From: Byssovorax sp. | GTDB taxonomy: Bacteria; Myxococcota_A; Polyangia; Polyangiales; Polyangiaceae | Length of the DNA stretch: 59,645 nt | NCBI GenBank assembly: GCA_025362495.1 | Contig: JANYGI010000158.1 | Coordinates: 1 to 59,645, forward strand | Direction: 5' to 3' | Position numbers and translations under genes: made by a program | Notes under the pieces: model-generated | The model's input: the letters and a program-made list of their open reading frames with translations, nothing else | What the model was told of the DNA's origin: nothing | Databases searched by the model: none | Shown here: piece by piece, positions 36,072 to 45,149 of the stretch | Numbering within the stretch: the first letter of the stretch is position 1 | Layout: each line of letters begins with the position of its first letter

Positions 36072-36716
36072 ATGACGAAGCGAGCCGAGATCACCGAAAC
36101 CCATGTGTCGTTGCGCGCTGGGGTGGCCTCTCCTGGAGCGTGGGTGGGGCCCGCGGCGGGCCTCATCGTCGCGGCGCTGCTCGCGTCGGGCGTGATGGGG
36201 TGTGTCGAGACTGGCCTCTACGAGAAGGCCGCCCTCGATCTCGACGGCGCGCGCCGCGAGAGCCTGCGGAAAGATCAGCAGATCCGCGCGCTCCAGTGGC
36301 AGCTCGCCGCGGCGGGGCAGCAGGTCCAGTCGATGGCGCAGCAGGACGCGGCGGCGATCACCGAGGCCGAGCGTCGCGCCCAGGAGAGCGCCACCGCGAA
36401 TCGGCTCCTCGCCGATCGGCTGACGGCAAAAGAGCAAGACACCGCGCGGCTGACGCTCGCGGTCCAGCGCGCCGAGGAAGACGCAGCGACGTCGTCGAAG
36501 CACGGCCCGCCGGGCCCGACGGCGCGCCTTCGCCCCGAGGACTTGAAGCGGATCGAGGCCGCCGCCGGCGGGCGCGACGCCGATCTCACCAAGCTTCTCG
36601 CCCGCGTCGAGAAGATCCTCGCCGACCGCGCCGCGCGCGGGGCCCGCCCGGGCGAGCGCCCTCAGCGCGTCGTCGAGGGCGATCTCGTCGATCCCTGGGA
36701 CGGCGAGCGCAAATGA
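36072..36716 (+). CDS. Coiled-coil lipoprotein of unknown function
   Basis: The product is 214 residues. A short hydrophobic segment ends LASGVMGC, a loose lipobox, followed at once by a long helical region rich in Ala, Gln, Glu and Arg with heptad character (RKDQQIRALQWQLAAAGQQ, RRAQESATANRLLADRLTA). It could be an envelope-spanning or scaffold protein. ATG 36072 gives the lipoprotein signal; earlier ATG codons in the same frame lie upstream and add no signal. It converges with the molybdopterin oxidoreductase gene, 72 bases apart. Confidence 0.65.
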   Translation: MTKRAEITETHVSLRAGVASPGAWVGPAAGLIVAALLASGVMGCVETGLYEKAALDLDGARRESLRKDQQIRALQWQLAAAGQQVQSMAQQDAAAITEAERRAQESATANRLLADRLTAKEQDTARLTLAVQRAEEDAATSSKHGPPGPTARLRPEDLKRIEAAAGGRDADLTKLLARVEKILADRAARGARPGERPQRVVEGDLVDPWDGERK

Positions 36717-36788
36717 TTCGAGTGGACTCCAGCGCTCGAGATCGTCCGCTGCGCGCCGTTGACGAGAGCATGGCGGCTCGCGGCGTGA

Positions 36789-38723
36789 TCAGATCACCGG
36801 CTCTAGCCGCACGCCCTGATCGTAATAGGCCGCTCCCTCGCCCGCGTCGGTAGGTCGCGCGCGGATCAGCGAGTTGGGCCCGCCGAACTTCCCCCAGCGG
36901 CCCTTGGCGTAAATCACCACGTCCCGCCGCTGGTTCGCGTCGAAGCGGAGCCGCACCGTGACGGCGCCGATCGGCGATACCAGGCGCACCAGGCTCCCCT
37001 CCTCGTGGCCGGGCGCCGCGTCGGGGTGGAGCGTTATCGAAGCCGGCTCTTGCTGCGAGGCCGCGGACATCTGCGAGGCCTGGGTGCGGTAGCTGGAGAT
37101 CGAGAGCAGGTGGAGCGGATACCCCTCGTCGAGCGCCGCGGGGGCCCCAGGAAAATCGGTGATCAGCTGGAATCGGCCGCTCGGCGTGGGAAAACGCCGC
37201 TCCGGGAAGACGACGCGCGGCGCCTCCGGCTTGCGCAAACCACCCTTCGACAGGGCCTCTCGCGTGACGCCGCGCGCGGCCATCGGGGCGAGGAAGCGCT
37301 CGATCCACGACTCGGCCGAGCCCTTCAGGGCATCTCCGAAGCCGAGGCGGTCGGCCAGCGCCTGGTAGATCGCCAGATCCGTGAGCACGCCCTCGGGCGG
37401 CGCGACGACCGGCTGCGCGAGCGACACGTAATGGTGGCCATACGAACCCACGACGTCGTGCTCTTCGAGCATCGTCGTCGTCGGCAAGACCACGTGCGCG
37501 AGCTCGGCCGTGTCGGTGAGGAAAGGATCGATGACGACGAGGAAATCCACCCGTGACAGGCCCGCAGCCACCGATTTCGAGTCCGGGAGCTGGCTCACCG
37601 GGTTGCCCGTGTCGAGGATGGCGACGCGCACCCTCGGGTCGGCGTTCAGCAGCTCTTCGCCGAGCATCGGCTCCAGGAAGGTGCGCGCCGCGGCGTTCTC
37701 CGGCTTCCTGATGAAGCTCGTGTCGAAGCCTCCGCGGCGCGCGAAGTAATACGAGACGCCGCCGCCGGGCACGCCGAGATTGCCAGTCAGCGCCCCGAGC
37801 GCGTCGAGCAAGCGGACCGTGGCCGAGCCGTGCAGCCGCCGCCCGAGGCCCCAGCCGACGAAGAGCGCAGCGGGCTTGTGGCAGGCGTAGAGCTCGGCGA
37901 TGGCCCGCACGTCGGCCACGCTCAGATCGGCGAGAGCGGCCCACTCGGCTACCGTGTGGCGGTGGGCCAGGGCCATGAATTCGTCGAAGTTATCGCACCA
38001 CGAGGCGGCGTCTTCGTGGGCCCAGCCCTCGTCGAGGATCACCCGGGCCACGCCGAGCGCCACGAAGCCGTCGCAGCCCGGGGCAGGGGCGTAGTGGCGG
38101 TCGGAGAGCTTGAGTGTCTGGGCGTTGTGCACGGGATCGATCTGGATTACCGGGACCCCGCGGGCCTTCGCCGCCTTGAGGTGGGGAATCAGGTGGACGC
38201 CCGTCTCGCTCACGTTCTTGCCCCAGAGCACGATGGCCTGGCTGTTCTGGAGGTCCTCGAGATCGTGGGCGTCTTCGTGGCCCATGTCGGCGAGCTGGGC
38301 CGCGTCGCCGGCGCCGGAGCAGATGTCACCGCGCTTGTGGGTGACGGGGCCGAAGTGCTCGAAGAAATGGCGATTGAGCTGCTTCATCATCCCGAGCGAG
38401 CCGCCGCTCGAGTAGTAGAACACCGACTCTGCGCCGTGCTGCGCCCTGGCCTCGGCGAGCTTCGATGCGACGAGATCGAGCGCCTCGTCCCAGCTCGCGG
38501 GCTCGAGGGCGCCGTTCCTGCGGATGAGCGGCGTGGTGAGGCGCTCCGGCGAGTACTGCTGTCGTTCGAGGTAGTGGTCAGTGCGGTAGCAGAGGAACCC
38601 GCGGGTGATCGGGTGCGCGGGATCGCCCTTGAGCTTGACGATCTTGCCGTCGTCCACCGTCGCGATGATCTGGCACGCATCGGGGCAATCCCGGGTGCAG
38701 GCGGTACGTACGGTGTGGCTCAT
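36789..38723 (-). CDS. Molybdopterin oxidoreductase with [4Fe-4S] site
   Basis: The product is 644 residues. The N-terminus has the Fe-S ligands of the family: Cys9, Cys13, Cys17 and Cys45 in C-x3-C-x3-C-x27-C. A bis-MGD binding region follows (GGSLGMMKQLNRHFFEHFG, then ICSGAGDAA and later TGNLGVPGGG). No Tat signal is visible, so the enzyme is probably cytoplasmic, as in formate or thiosulfate-type reductases of this group. The substrate is unknown. It follows the 163-residue hypothetical gene by only 27 bases and is the last gene of the leftward block. ATG 38723 has an ordinary upstream spacing. Confidence 0.88.
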   Translation of the reverse strand: MSHTVRTACTRDCPDACQIIATVDDGKIVKLKGDPAHPITRGFLCYRTDHYLERQQYSPERLTTPLIRRNGALEPASWDEALDLVASKLAEARAQHGAESVFYYSSGGSLGMMKQLNRHFFEHFGPVTHKRGDICSGAGDAAQLADMGHEDAHDLEDLQNSQAIVLWGKNVSETGVHLIPHLKAAKARGVPVIQIDPVHNAQTLKLSDRHYAPAPGCDGFVALGVARVILDEGWAHEDAASWCDNFDEFMALAHRHTVAEWAALADLSVADVRAIAELYACHKPAALFVGWGLGRRLHGSATVRLLDALGALTGNLGVPGGGVSYYFARRGGFDTSFIRKPENAAARTFLEPMLGEELLNADPRVRVAILDTGNPVSQLPDSKSVAAGLSRVDFLVVIDPFLTDTAELAHVVLPTTTMLEEHDVVGSYGHHYVSLAQPVVAPPEGVLTDLAIYQALADRLGFGDALKGSAESWIERFLAPMAARGVTREALSKGGLRKPEAPRVVFPERRFPTPSGRFQLITDFPGAPAALDEGYPLHLLSISSYRTQASQMSAASQQEPASITLHPDAAPGHEEGSLVRLVSPIGAVTVRLRFDANQRRDVVIYAKGRWGKFGGPNSLIRARPTDAGEGAAYYDQGVRLEPVI

Positions 38724-38750
38724 CGGTCGTCGAAGCTCCCGCTCAGGTGT

Positions 38751-39242
38751 TCACAGCGGCCAGTACTCGTCGATGGCCTTGAGCTGGGCGTGCGCGAAGT
38801 AGTCGTCGAAGTCGCGCATGGGGTTGGTGATCTGGTGGACGAGGCGGGCGACGGCGCACTTCTTCCGCGGGACCTCCCACGGCTGCGTCGGCCCCGGGTT
38901 GGGGACGGGGAGGATGCCCTGGCCGCCGTCGACGCTGATCAGCGTCTCGCGGAACACGAGGGCCGAGTTGAAGAAGAAATCGAGGTAGCGGAGCGAGCTG
39001 ACCGGGTTGGGGAAGAAGCGGGCGAACTCGACCTCGACGTTGGTGTGGCAGAGCATGCCGTACGCCATGGTGACGCAGAGGTTCTTGCGGAAGGCCATGA
39101 CGAACGCGTGCGTCGAGACGCTGGCGTCGAGCACGGCGGAGGAGGCGTCGGGCGACGGCTGAAAGAAGAGCGGGCCGCTCTCCACGTTCCAGTCGGCGGG
39201 GGCGCTGCGCGCGATCGTGTCGATGTAGGTGGGGAAGTCCAT
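38751..39242 (-). CDS. Hypothetical protein beside molybdopterin oxidoreductase
   Basis: The product is 163 residues. It contains hydrophobic strands (FVMAFRKNLCVTMAYGML) and an acidic helical C-terminus (DFDDYFAHAQLKAIDEYWPL). There are two Cys in the central strand region, spaced eight apart, which might bind a metal or form a disulfide. No family was recognised. It lies between the sulfatase-fold transferase (20 bases) and the oxidoreductase (27 bases) on one strand, so it is probably co-expressed with the latter and could be an accessory subunit; this is inference from position. Confidence 0.55.
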   Translation of the reverse strand: MDFPTYIDTIARSAPADWNVESGPLFFQPSPDASSAVLDASVSTHAFVMAFRKNLCVTMAYGMLCHTNVEVEFARFFPNPVSSLRYLDFFFNSALVFRETLISVDGGQGILPVPNPGPTQPWEVPRKKCAVARLVHQITNPMRDFDDYFAHAQLKAIDEYWPL

Positions 39243-39262
39243 CGGTGCGCGCGAGCGTAGCG

Positions 39263-41113
39263 CTACCTCTCGGAGGGGCTCAAGCTGTTCGGCCCGTCGC
39301 CGCCGAACGCGCGATCCAGCGTCGCGCGCAGGGCTTCGCAGCGGCCCGGCGCGAGCGGCGCGAGCTCGCCGGGATCGCGCTCGAGATCGTGGCAGGCGTA
39401 GCGCCCCTCGTGGCCGACGTAGTGGAGCTTGAGCGGCCACATGACGATCCCGAACGCGTCGGCGGGGCACTCGCGCGTGAGCGGGCAGTTCCAGAGCAGC
39501 GTGGGCCGCGGGCCCGGCGCGGGGCGCAGCAGGCTCGATCCGGCGAGCGCGGCGACGGGCTCGCGGAGCGCCGGGTCGTCGATCGCGCCCACGAGATCGA
39601 TCAGCGTGGCGGCGACGTCGAGCGTGGAGACGGGGCGCGTAGGCCCGTCGTGACGGAGGCGATCGACGACGTCGCGCGGGAGCGTGCCGTCGGGCGCGTC
39701 GATCCATAGCGGGACGTCGATCTGCTCGGCGTAGAGGTCGAACGAGTGGGTGTACGAGCCGTGCTCGCCCCACGCCTCGCCGTGATCGGACGAGGCGATC
39801 ACGATCGCGCGTCGGCCACGCGCGCCGCGGCGGAGGCGCGCGACGAGCTCGGCGACGAGGAAGTCGTCCTGGGCCACGGCGTTGCGATAACGATTGTGCA
39901 CGGCGTCGTCGCCGTCGATCGGAAATGCCGTGAATTCAGGCGTTTGTCGGTACGGCGTGTGGGTGTTCGAGCGGTGCACGACGACGAGCGCGGGGCCGCC
40001 TTGCTCGATGAAGTCGACCGCCTCGTCGGTGAGATCTTCGTCGGGGGAGCCCTCGTCGACGCGGGCGTCCGCGTGGCGATCGCGCGCCTCGCGCAGTCGA
40101 TCGATCGCGCTCGTTTGCAGGAAGAGATCGCCTTGCTGGTAGAGCAAGTTCTGCGAGGTGAGGTAGGCGGTGCGGTAGCCGCGCGCGCGGGCGTAGTCCC
40201 AGACGAGCGGGGCGCGCGCGAGGAGCGGCGGCGCGGCGGTGATCGGGAGGCCGGTCCACAGCGCGGCGGAGACGAGCTCGGTGCACGAGGCGATCGAGAA
40301 CGCGCGCGAGAAACCAAGGCGATCCGGCGCGGCGGCGTCGACGGCGGGGCTCGCGGTGCAGGCCGCGTTGCGGGCGGAGCAGACGGCGTCGCGGCGGAGG
40401 CTCTCGCCGAGGAGGAAGACGATCGAGGGCGCGTCGTCGGCGATCGACGTCGCCTTCGGCAGGGCGGGGCGATGACCCGGCGGGAGGCTGCGCGGCGCGC
40501 CGAGGAGCCCCACGCTGCGAAGGATCGGCCCGCCCGTGCCGTGGAGCCAGAGCACATCGGGCGGGAGCCCCTGCAGGCCCTGAGCGGCGAACGGCGTGAA
40601 GATGGAGATCAGGGCCGCCGCGAGCGCGCCGGAGGCGATCGCCGACGGGTGCGATCGAAGCGGTCCGAAGCGATGCGCGCGCCCGACCGCGAGCATCACG
40701 GCGAGGGCCGCGGGGACGAGGCACACGCTGCCGATGAGGAGCGCGTTCTTGGCGAAATAGCCGGCGTGCGCGAGATCGGGGACGCCCAGCGCGAGCATCA
40801 GGGCGCGTCGCCCGACGTAGGCGTGGGTGAGCCCGCGCGCGAACGCTTGCAAGCCGACCCCGAACGCCGCGAAGAAGCCGAGGAAGCTCAGCGCCGCGAC
40901 GCGAACGAGGCGCCGCGGGTGGCGCGCCGTCTCGAGCGCGAGGCCCCACGCGAGGACGCTGAGGACGACGCCGACGACGTAGGTGAGCCGCACCGTGGCG
41001 CCCGCCGAGGCGAGGAGCGGGCCGCGGATCGCGAGATCGATGCCGACCCAGAGCGTGGGGATCAGCAGCGCGCTCAGCGCCACGAAGGCGCTCCTGCGCG
41101 GCGGGAGGTGCAC
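39263..41113 (-). CDS. Alkaline-phosphatase-fold membrane transferase or sulfatase
   Basis: The product is 616 residues. The first 290 residues hold about five transmembrane helices. A periplasmic catalytic domain follows: FLLGESLRRDAVC with metal-binding residues, then FSIASCTELVSAALWTGLPI containing the Cys/Thr nucleophile region, then SSDHGEAWGEHGSY and a metal-binding THSFD segment. Architecture matches phosphoethanolamine transferases and LTA synthases, which decorate lipid A or polysaccharide. The nucleophile (Thr or Cys) is not settled. I chose GTG 41113 because GGAGAAG lies upstream and the longer frame overlaps the regulator tail. Confidence 0.72.
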   Translation of the reverse strand: MHLPPRRSAFVALSALLIPTLWVGIDLAIRGPLLASAGATVRLTYVVGVVLSVLAWGLALETARHPRRLVRVAALSFLGFFAAFGVGLQAFARGLTHAYVGRRALMLALGVPDLAHAGYFAKNALLIGSVCLVPAALAVMLAVGRAHRFGPLRSHPSAIASGALAAALISIFTPFAAQGLQGLPPDVLWLHGTGGPILRSVGLLGAPRSLPPGHRPALPKATSIADDAPSIVFLLGESLRRDAVCSARNAACTASPAVDAAAPDRLGFSRAFSIASCTELVSAALWTGLPITAAPPLLARAPLVWDYARARGYRTAYLTSQNLLYQQGDLFLQTSAIDRLREARDRHADARVDEGSPDEDLTDEAVDFIEQGGPALVVVHRSNTHTPYRQTPEFTAFPIDGDDAVHNRYRNAVAQDDFLVAELVARLRRGARGRRAIVIASSDHGEAWGEHGSYTHSFDLYAEQIDVPLWIDAPDGTLPRDVVDRLRHDGPTRPVSTLDVAATLIDLVGAIDDPALREPVAALAGSSLLRPAPGPRPTLLWNCPLTRECPADAFGIVMWPLKLHYVGHEGRYACHDLERDPGELAPLAPGRCEALRATLDRAFGGDGPNSLSPSER

Positions 41114-41160
41114 CGCGTCCAGGCTACTTCTCCGCGGTGAACTCACGGAAATGGCGCGGG

Positions 41161-43104
41161 TCAGATCCCGAACTGGCGGAGCTTCTTGTGCAGCCCCTCG
41201 CGCGTGATCCCGAGCGTCTTGGCGGAGTTGGTCTTGTTGTTCCCGTGCTCGCGCAGCGACTCGATCAGGAAGAACTTCTCGACCGAGTCCATCATCTCTT
41301 TGAGGGTGCCCTTGGCGACGCCGGCGCGGCCGACGAGGCCCTCGACCTGGCGGATGCGCGGCGAGAGCAGCTCGGGCGTGGCGAACGAGCCGGCGTCGCA
41401 CTGGATCACCAGGCGCTGCACCTCGTTCTGCAGCTCGCGCACGTTGCCAGGCCAGTTGTAGGCCGTCATCAGCTCCATGGCCTGCTGGCTGAATCCGCCG
41501 ATGGGTTTGCCGATCTCGTCGCAGTAGCGCTTGAGAAAATGCGCGGCGATGAGGGGGATGTCGTCGCGCCGCTCGCGCAGCGGCGGGAGGCGGATCGGGA
41601 AGACCTTGAGCCGGTAATAGAGGTCCTCGCGGAAGCGACCGCGGGCCACCTCTTCTTCGAGGTTGCGGTTGGTCGCCGCGACGATGCGCACGTTGACGTG
41701 CTTGGGCGCGGTGGCGCCGACGGGCCGGATCTCGCCTTCTTGAAGCGCGCGGAGCAGCTTCGATTGCAGCGACATCGGCGTCTCGGTGATCTCGTCGAGA
41801 AAGAGCGTGCCGCCGTCGGCGATCTCGAAGAGGCCTTTTTTCTCGTCGACGGCGCCGGTGAACGAGCCCTTCTTGTGACCGAAGAGCTCGCTCTCCAGCA
41901 GGCTCTCGGCGAGGGCGGCGCAGTTCTGCGCGACGAATAGCTTGTCGCGGCGGCGCGATCGGTAGTGGACCGCGGCGGCGATGAGCTCTTTCCCGGTGCC
42001 TGTTTCGCCCTCGATCAGCACCGTGACGCGGGTGTCGACGACCTTGTCGAGGTGGTCGATGACCTTGCGCATCGCCTCGCTCTTGCCGATGATCTCGACC
42101 TGGCTCCCGCCGCCGCGGCGCTTCTCTTCGCGGCCCTTGAGGAAGCTGTTCTCTTTCTGGAGGCGGTCCTCGGCGAGCACGAGGCGCTTGATCAGCCGGG
42201 CGTTGGCGACGGCGAGCGAAGCGTTCGACGCGAGCACGAGGAGCAGCTCGACGTCGCTTCCGTTGAGCATCCCCGGCGCGTTGCGGTTGTCGGCCTGGAG
42301 GACGCCGATGATCTCTTCGCCGCGCCAGAGCGGCACGCCGATCGTGCTGCGGATCGAGGCGCCCATGATCGACTCGGTGTGGCCGACGTCCTCGGGCGCG
42401 TCGGCGGCGAGCACGGCGGCGCGCTCCTTCACGACCCGGCGGTACACGGCGCGCGTGATCGGCACGGGGCCCGACGGAGGCCCGCTGGCGCCGCCGGCCA
42501 TGCGCACGCGCGTCATCACGGGGACGAACGCGGCGGTGGTGCTGGCGTCGCTCTGATCGTCGTCGCGGAGCACGATCGTCACGTGCGTCGCGGTGTGGAC
42601 GAGGCCCAGCACGGCGTCGGCGACCTCGATCAGCACCTGATCGAGATCGTTGCCGGCGCCGATGCGCTTCTGCGCGGCATAGAGCGCCGAGAGCGCGCCG
42701 GGATCGCGCTCGACGATCGCCGCAGCGGGCTCGACCTCGTCGAGGCGGGTCATCGAGACCACGCGCGCCACGTCAGTGTCGTCGGTGATCGTCGCGCGCA
42801 TCGACGTGACGCCGTCGCCGCTCCCGAGCTCGATCACGTCGCCGGTCTCGAGATCGACCGAGCTCTGTTCGCCGGTGAGCCGGCGGCGCTCGCTGCGGCG
42901 GATCAGCGTCGTCCCGTTGGTCGAGCGCAGGTCCGTGAGGACGACGCGCCCCTCGTGCAGCGTCACCCGCGCGTGCTCGCCGGAGACGTGCATGTCCTCG
43001 AGCACCAGCTCGTTGGAAGGGGCGCGGCCGATCCCGGCGACCTCGCTCGTCAGCTCGAAGGTGCGCCCGGCAGCGAGCCCCTGCGTGACCTCGAGCAACA
43101 GCAT
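41161..43104 (-). CDS. FHA-GAF-sigma-54 transcriptional activator
   Basis: The product is 647 residues. Residues 1-105 are an FHA domain (GIGRAPSNELVLEDMHVSGE, DLRSTNGTTL), which binds phosphothreonine. About 135-315 is a GAF domain. About 335-575 is a sigma-54 AAA+ domain with GETGTGKEL and a GSFTGA loop instead of GAFTGA, a known variant among these activators. A Fis-type helix-turn-helix (NKTNSAKTLGITREGLHKKL) ends the protein. It probably responds to a Ser/Thr kinase through its FHA domain and activates RpoN-dependent genes. The HEAT-like lipoprotein upstream is separated by 69 bases. Confidence 0.92.
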   Translation of the reverse strand: MLLLEVTQGLAAGRTFELTSEVAGIGRAPSNELVLEDMHVSGEHARVTLHEGRVVLTDLRSTNGTTLIRRSERRRLTGEQSSVDLETGDVIELGSGDGVTSMRATITDDTDVARVVSMTRLDEVEPAAAIVERDPGALSALYAAQKRIGAGNDLDQVLIEVADAVLGLVHTATHVTIVLRDDDQSDASTTAAFVPVMTRVRMAGGASGPPSGPVPITRAVYRRVVKERAAVLAADAPEDVGHTESIMGASIRSTIGVPLWRGEEIIGVLQADNRNAPGMLNGSDVELLLVLASNASLAVANARLIKRLVLAEDRLQKENSFLKGREEKRRGGGSQVEIIGKSEAMRKVIDHLDKVVDTRVTVLIEGETGTGKELIAAAVHYRSRRRDKLFVAQNCAALAESLLESELFGHKKGSFTGAVDEKKGLFEIADGGTLFLDEITETPMSLQSKLLRALQEGEIRPVGATAPKHVNVRIVAATNRNLEEEVARGRFREDLYYRLKVFPIRLPPLRERRDDIPLIAAHFLKRYCDEIGKPIGGFSQQAMELMTAYNWPGNVRELQNEVQRLVIQCDAGSFATPELLSPRIRQVEGLVGRAGVAKGTLKEMMDSVEKFFLIESLREHGNNKTNSAKTLGITREGLHKKLRQFGI

Positions 43105-43173
43105 GCGGCGTTCGTTACCAGAGGAAGATGACGGAGGCGAGGGCCCGCCGCGCGGAGCCCTCGCCGCGCGGCA

Positions 43174-44967
43174 TCACTGCGCCTTGGCGTTGAGGCGGTA
43201 GATCACGGTCTTGAAGGACGAGTTGCCCTGGATCTTGATCGTGTCCTTCGTCGCCTCGCCGTTGTCGACGATCTTCTGAAGCGTCGTCGCCAGGGCCGTG
43301 TCGCCCTTGGGCGAGTCGTGATCGATGATCTTGCCCGTGATGAAGCGGAGCGCCGCGTTGTTGAGCTTCGGCAGCGTGTCGATGAGCTTCTGCCGGACCT
43401 CGGGGCCGCTGAGGACGCCGATCATGTAGAGGGCCTTCATGCCCTGGAACTGCGTCTTCTCTTCCTGCGCGGCGGGCTCGAGGAGCTTGCCGAAGTAGCA
43501 GTCGACCTTGTCCGCGCACGCCTTGAGCATGTCGGTCGTGATCTTGTACTCCTTGTCGTAGGCCTTCCCGAGCGTGCTCGGCTTGCCGTCGGGGCCGTCG
43601 GCCTTGATGCTGAAGAGCTTCTCGCCCTCGCTGATCTGATCGGCCTTCATCACCTTGAGGACGGTGGTGAACGTCGAGGCGCGGATCGGATCGATGGTAT
43701 CGGCCTCGCCCTTGAGATCGACGGCGGTCTTCACCATCCACGGGACCATGCTCGCGTCGAAGAAGTCGCTCGCGGCGTCCATCATCGACTCGCGCGCGCC
43801 CGAGCTCGGCGGGATCGACAGCGACGCCGGCGTCTTCTCGTAGGCGGCCTCGAAGGCCTTGATCGTCGCGTCCGTCTTCGGGAGCTTGGGCAGCTCGCGG
43901 GCGATGATCGCGCGGGAGAGGTCGTCGCCCTTGTCGCCGATCTTGCCGAGCGCATCGAGCAGCGCGGCGCTGCAGTCTTCGCGACCGATGGTCGACAGGA
44001 TGATCGCCGCCGTGCCGACGTGGGCCTTCTTCGCGGCCTCTTGCGCGGCCGGCGGCACCTTGCCGTCGGCGCCGATGTTGGCGCGCGCGTTCTCCTCCTC
44101 GGAGTACTTCATCAGCTCGGCGTCCTCGCTGCGGAGCAGCGCCGTAGCCGGGCCGACCGCGGGCTTGCCGATCTTGATCAGCGCGTTCACCGCCGTCGCG
44201 GCGACGTCGGCCTTGATCGGCGAGAGCACGACCTTGATCAGCGGCTTGATCGCCGCGACCGACTTGAGGTTGCCGAGGATCAGCGCGCTCGTCGACTGCC
44301 AGACGATCTCGTCCTTGAGCGTCGCGACGTCTTTCCGGTCGGCGATCTGGTGGTCGAGCTTCTTGATCAGCTCGCCCTCCCACGCCGGCTCGGCGAGCTC
44401 GACCATCGCGTCGCTCACGTCGCGGTAGAGGTCGGGCTCCTGCTTCAGCTTCGAGACCTGCAGGTGGACGAAGACGTCGAGCAGGGGGCCCGCCGCCGCC
44501 TTGAGCTTCATCGGGCCGATGGCGCGCGCCGACCAGCGCACCGACGTCTCGGTCTCCTTGCGCTCGGGCTTGAAGTCCTTCAGCGCCTTGATCAGGCAGT
44601 CGCCGCCGCGCGGGTCGCGGGCGTCGGAGATGAACTTCACGAGCTTGGCGTTGGTGCGCTCGTCGAGGTCGCCGGTGAGGCACGTCTCGTTGAGCGGCCC
44701 GATGATCGTCTCGAGGAGAGGCGTCACGGTGGGGCCCTTGCGGTCGCCCTTATCGCGGCTCATCGCGTCGTCGAAGAACTGGATGAGCCGAGCGACGGCC
44801 TGGGGCCGCGTCGCCGCCTCCGACAGCTTCTTCACGTGGGTGGCGGGGTCGTTCTCGTCGCCGCAGCCGACGAGGGTGCCCGCCGCCATCATCACCCCGG
44901 AGGTGAGCGCGGCCCCGACGAGAAGGGAGTGGAGCAGCGGGGCGATCTGGCGAAGTGAGCGGGACAT
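43174..44967 (-). CDS. HEAT-repeat-like lipoprotein
   Basis: The product is 597 residues. A signal peptide ends TLVGC, a good lipobox, followed by about 500 residues of paired helices with repeats such as ALIKIGKPAVGPATALLRSE and TAAIILSTIGRED, typical of HEAT/ARM solenoids. Lipidation implies a surface or periplasmic scaffold; partners are unknown. ATG 44967 has GGAGG at ideal spacing, which fixes the start; the upstream in-frame ATG lies beyond this site and adds a basic N-terminus. It may be co-transcribed with the FHA/sigma-54 regulator downstream. Confidence 0.82.
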   Translation of the reverse strand: MSRSLRQIAPLLHSLLVGAALTSGVMMAAGTLVGCGDENDPATHVKKLSEAATRPQAVARLIQFFDDAMSRDKGDRKGPTVTPLLETIIGPLNETCLTGDLDERTNAKLVKFISDARDPRGGDCLIKALKDFKPERKETETSVRWSARAIGPMKLKAAAGPLLDVFVHLQVSKLKQEPDLYRDVSDAMVELAEPAWEGELIKKLDHQIADRKDVATLKDEIVWQSTSALILGNLKSVAAIKPLIKVVLSPIKADVAATAVNALIKIGKPAVGPATALLRSEDAELMKYSEEENARANIGADGKVPPAAQEAAKKAHVGTAAIILSTIGREDCSAALLDALGKIGDKGDDLSRAIIARELPKLPKTDATIKAFEAAYEKTPASLSIPPSSGARESMMDAASDFFDASMVPWMVKTAVDLKGEADTIDPIRASTFTTVLKVMKADQISEGEKLFSIKADGPDGKPSTLGKAYDKEYKITTDMLKACADKVDCYFGKLLEPAAQEEKTQFQGMKALYMIGVLSGPEVRQKLIDTLPKLNNAALRFITGKIIDHDSPKGDTALATTLQKIVDNGEATKDTIKIQGNSSFKTVIYRLNAKAQ

Positions 44968-45149
44968 GTCTTTCCTCCGATGAGCTGGGATCCGTCGCGG
45001 GATCCCGGGGTTCGGGGCAGCCTTTCGCCCCATCGTCAGCTCGGGCCGTCGGGCGCGGTTTGCGAAAAAGAGGCGATCCTGCCCTCGCCTCGGCTCACCG
45101 CGATCGAAATAGAGTCGGCGGCCGAAAGTATTCGCCGACGCCTACGGTG

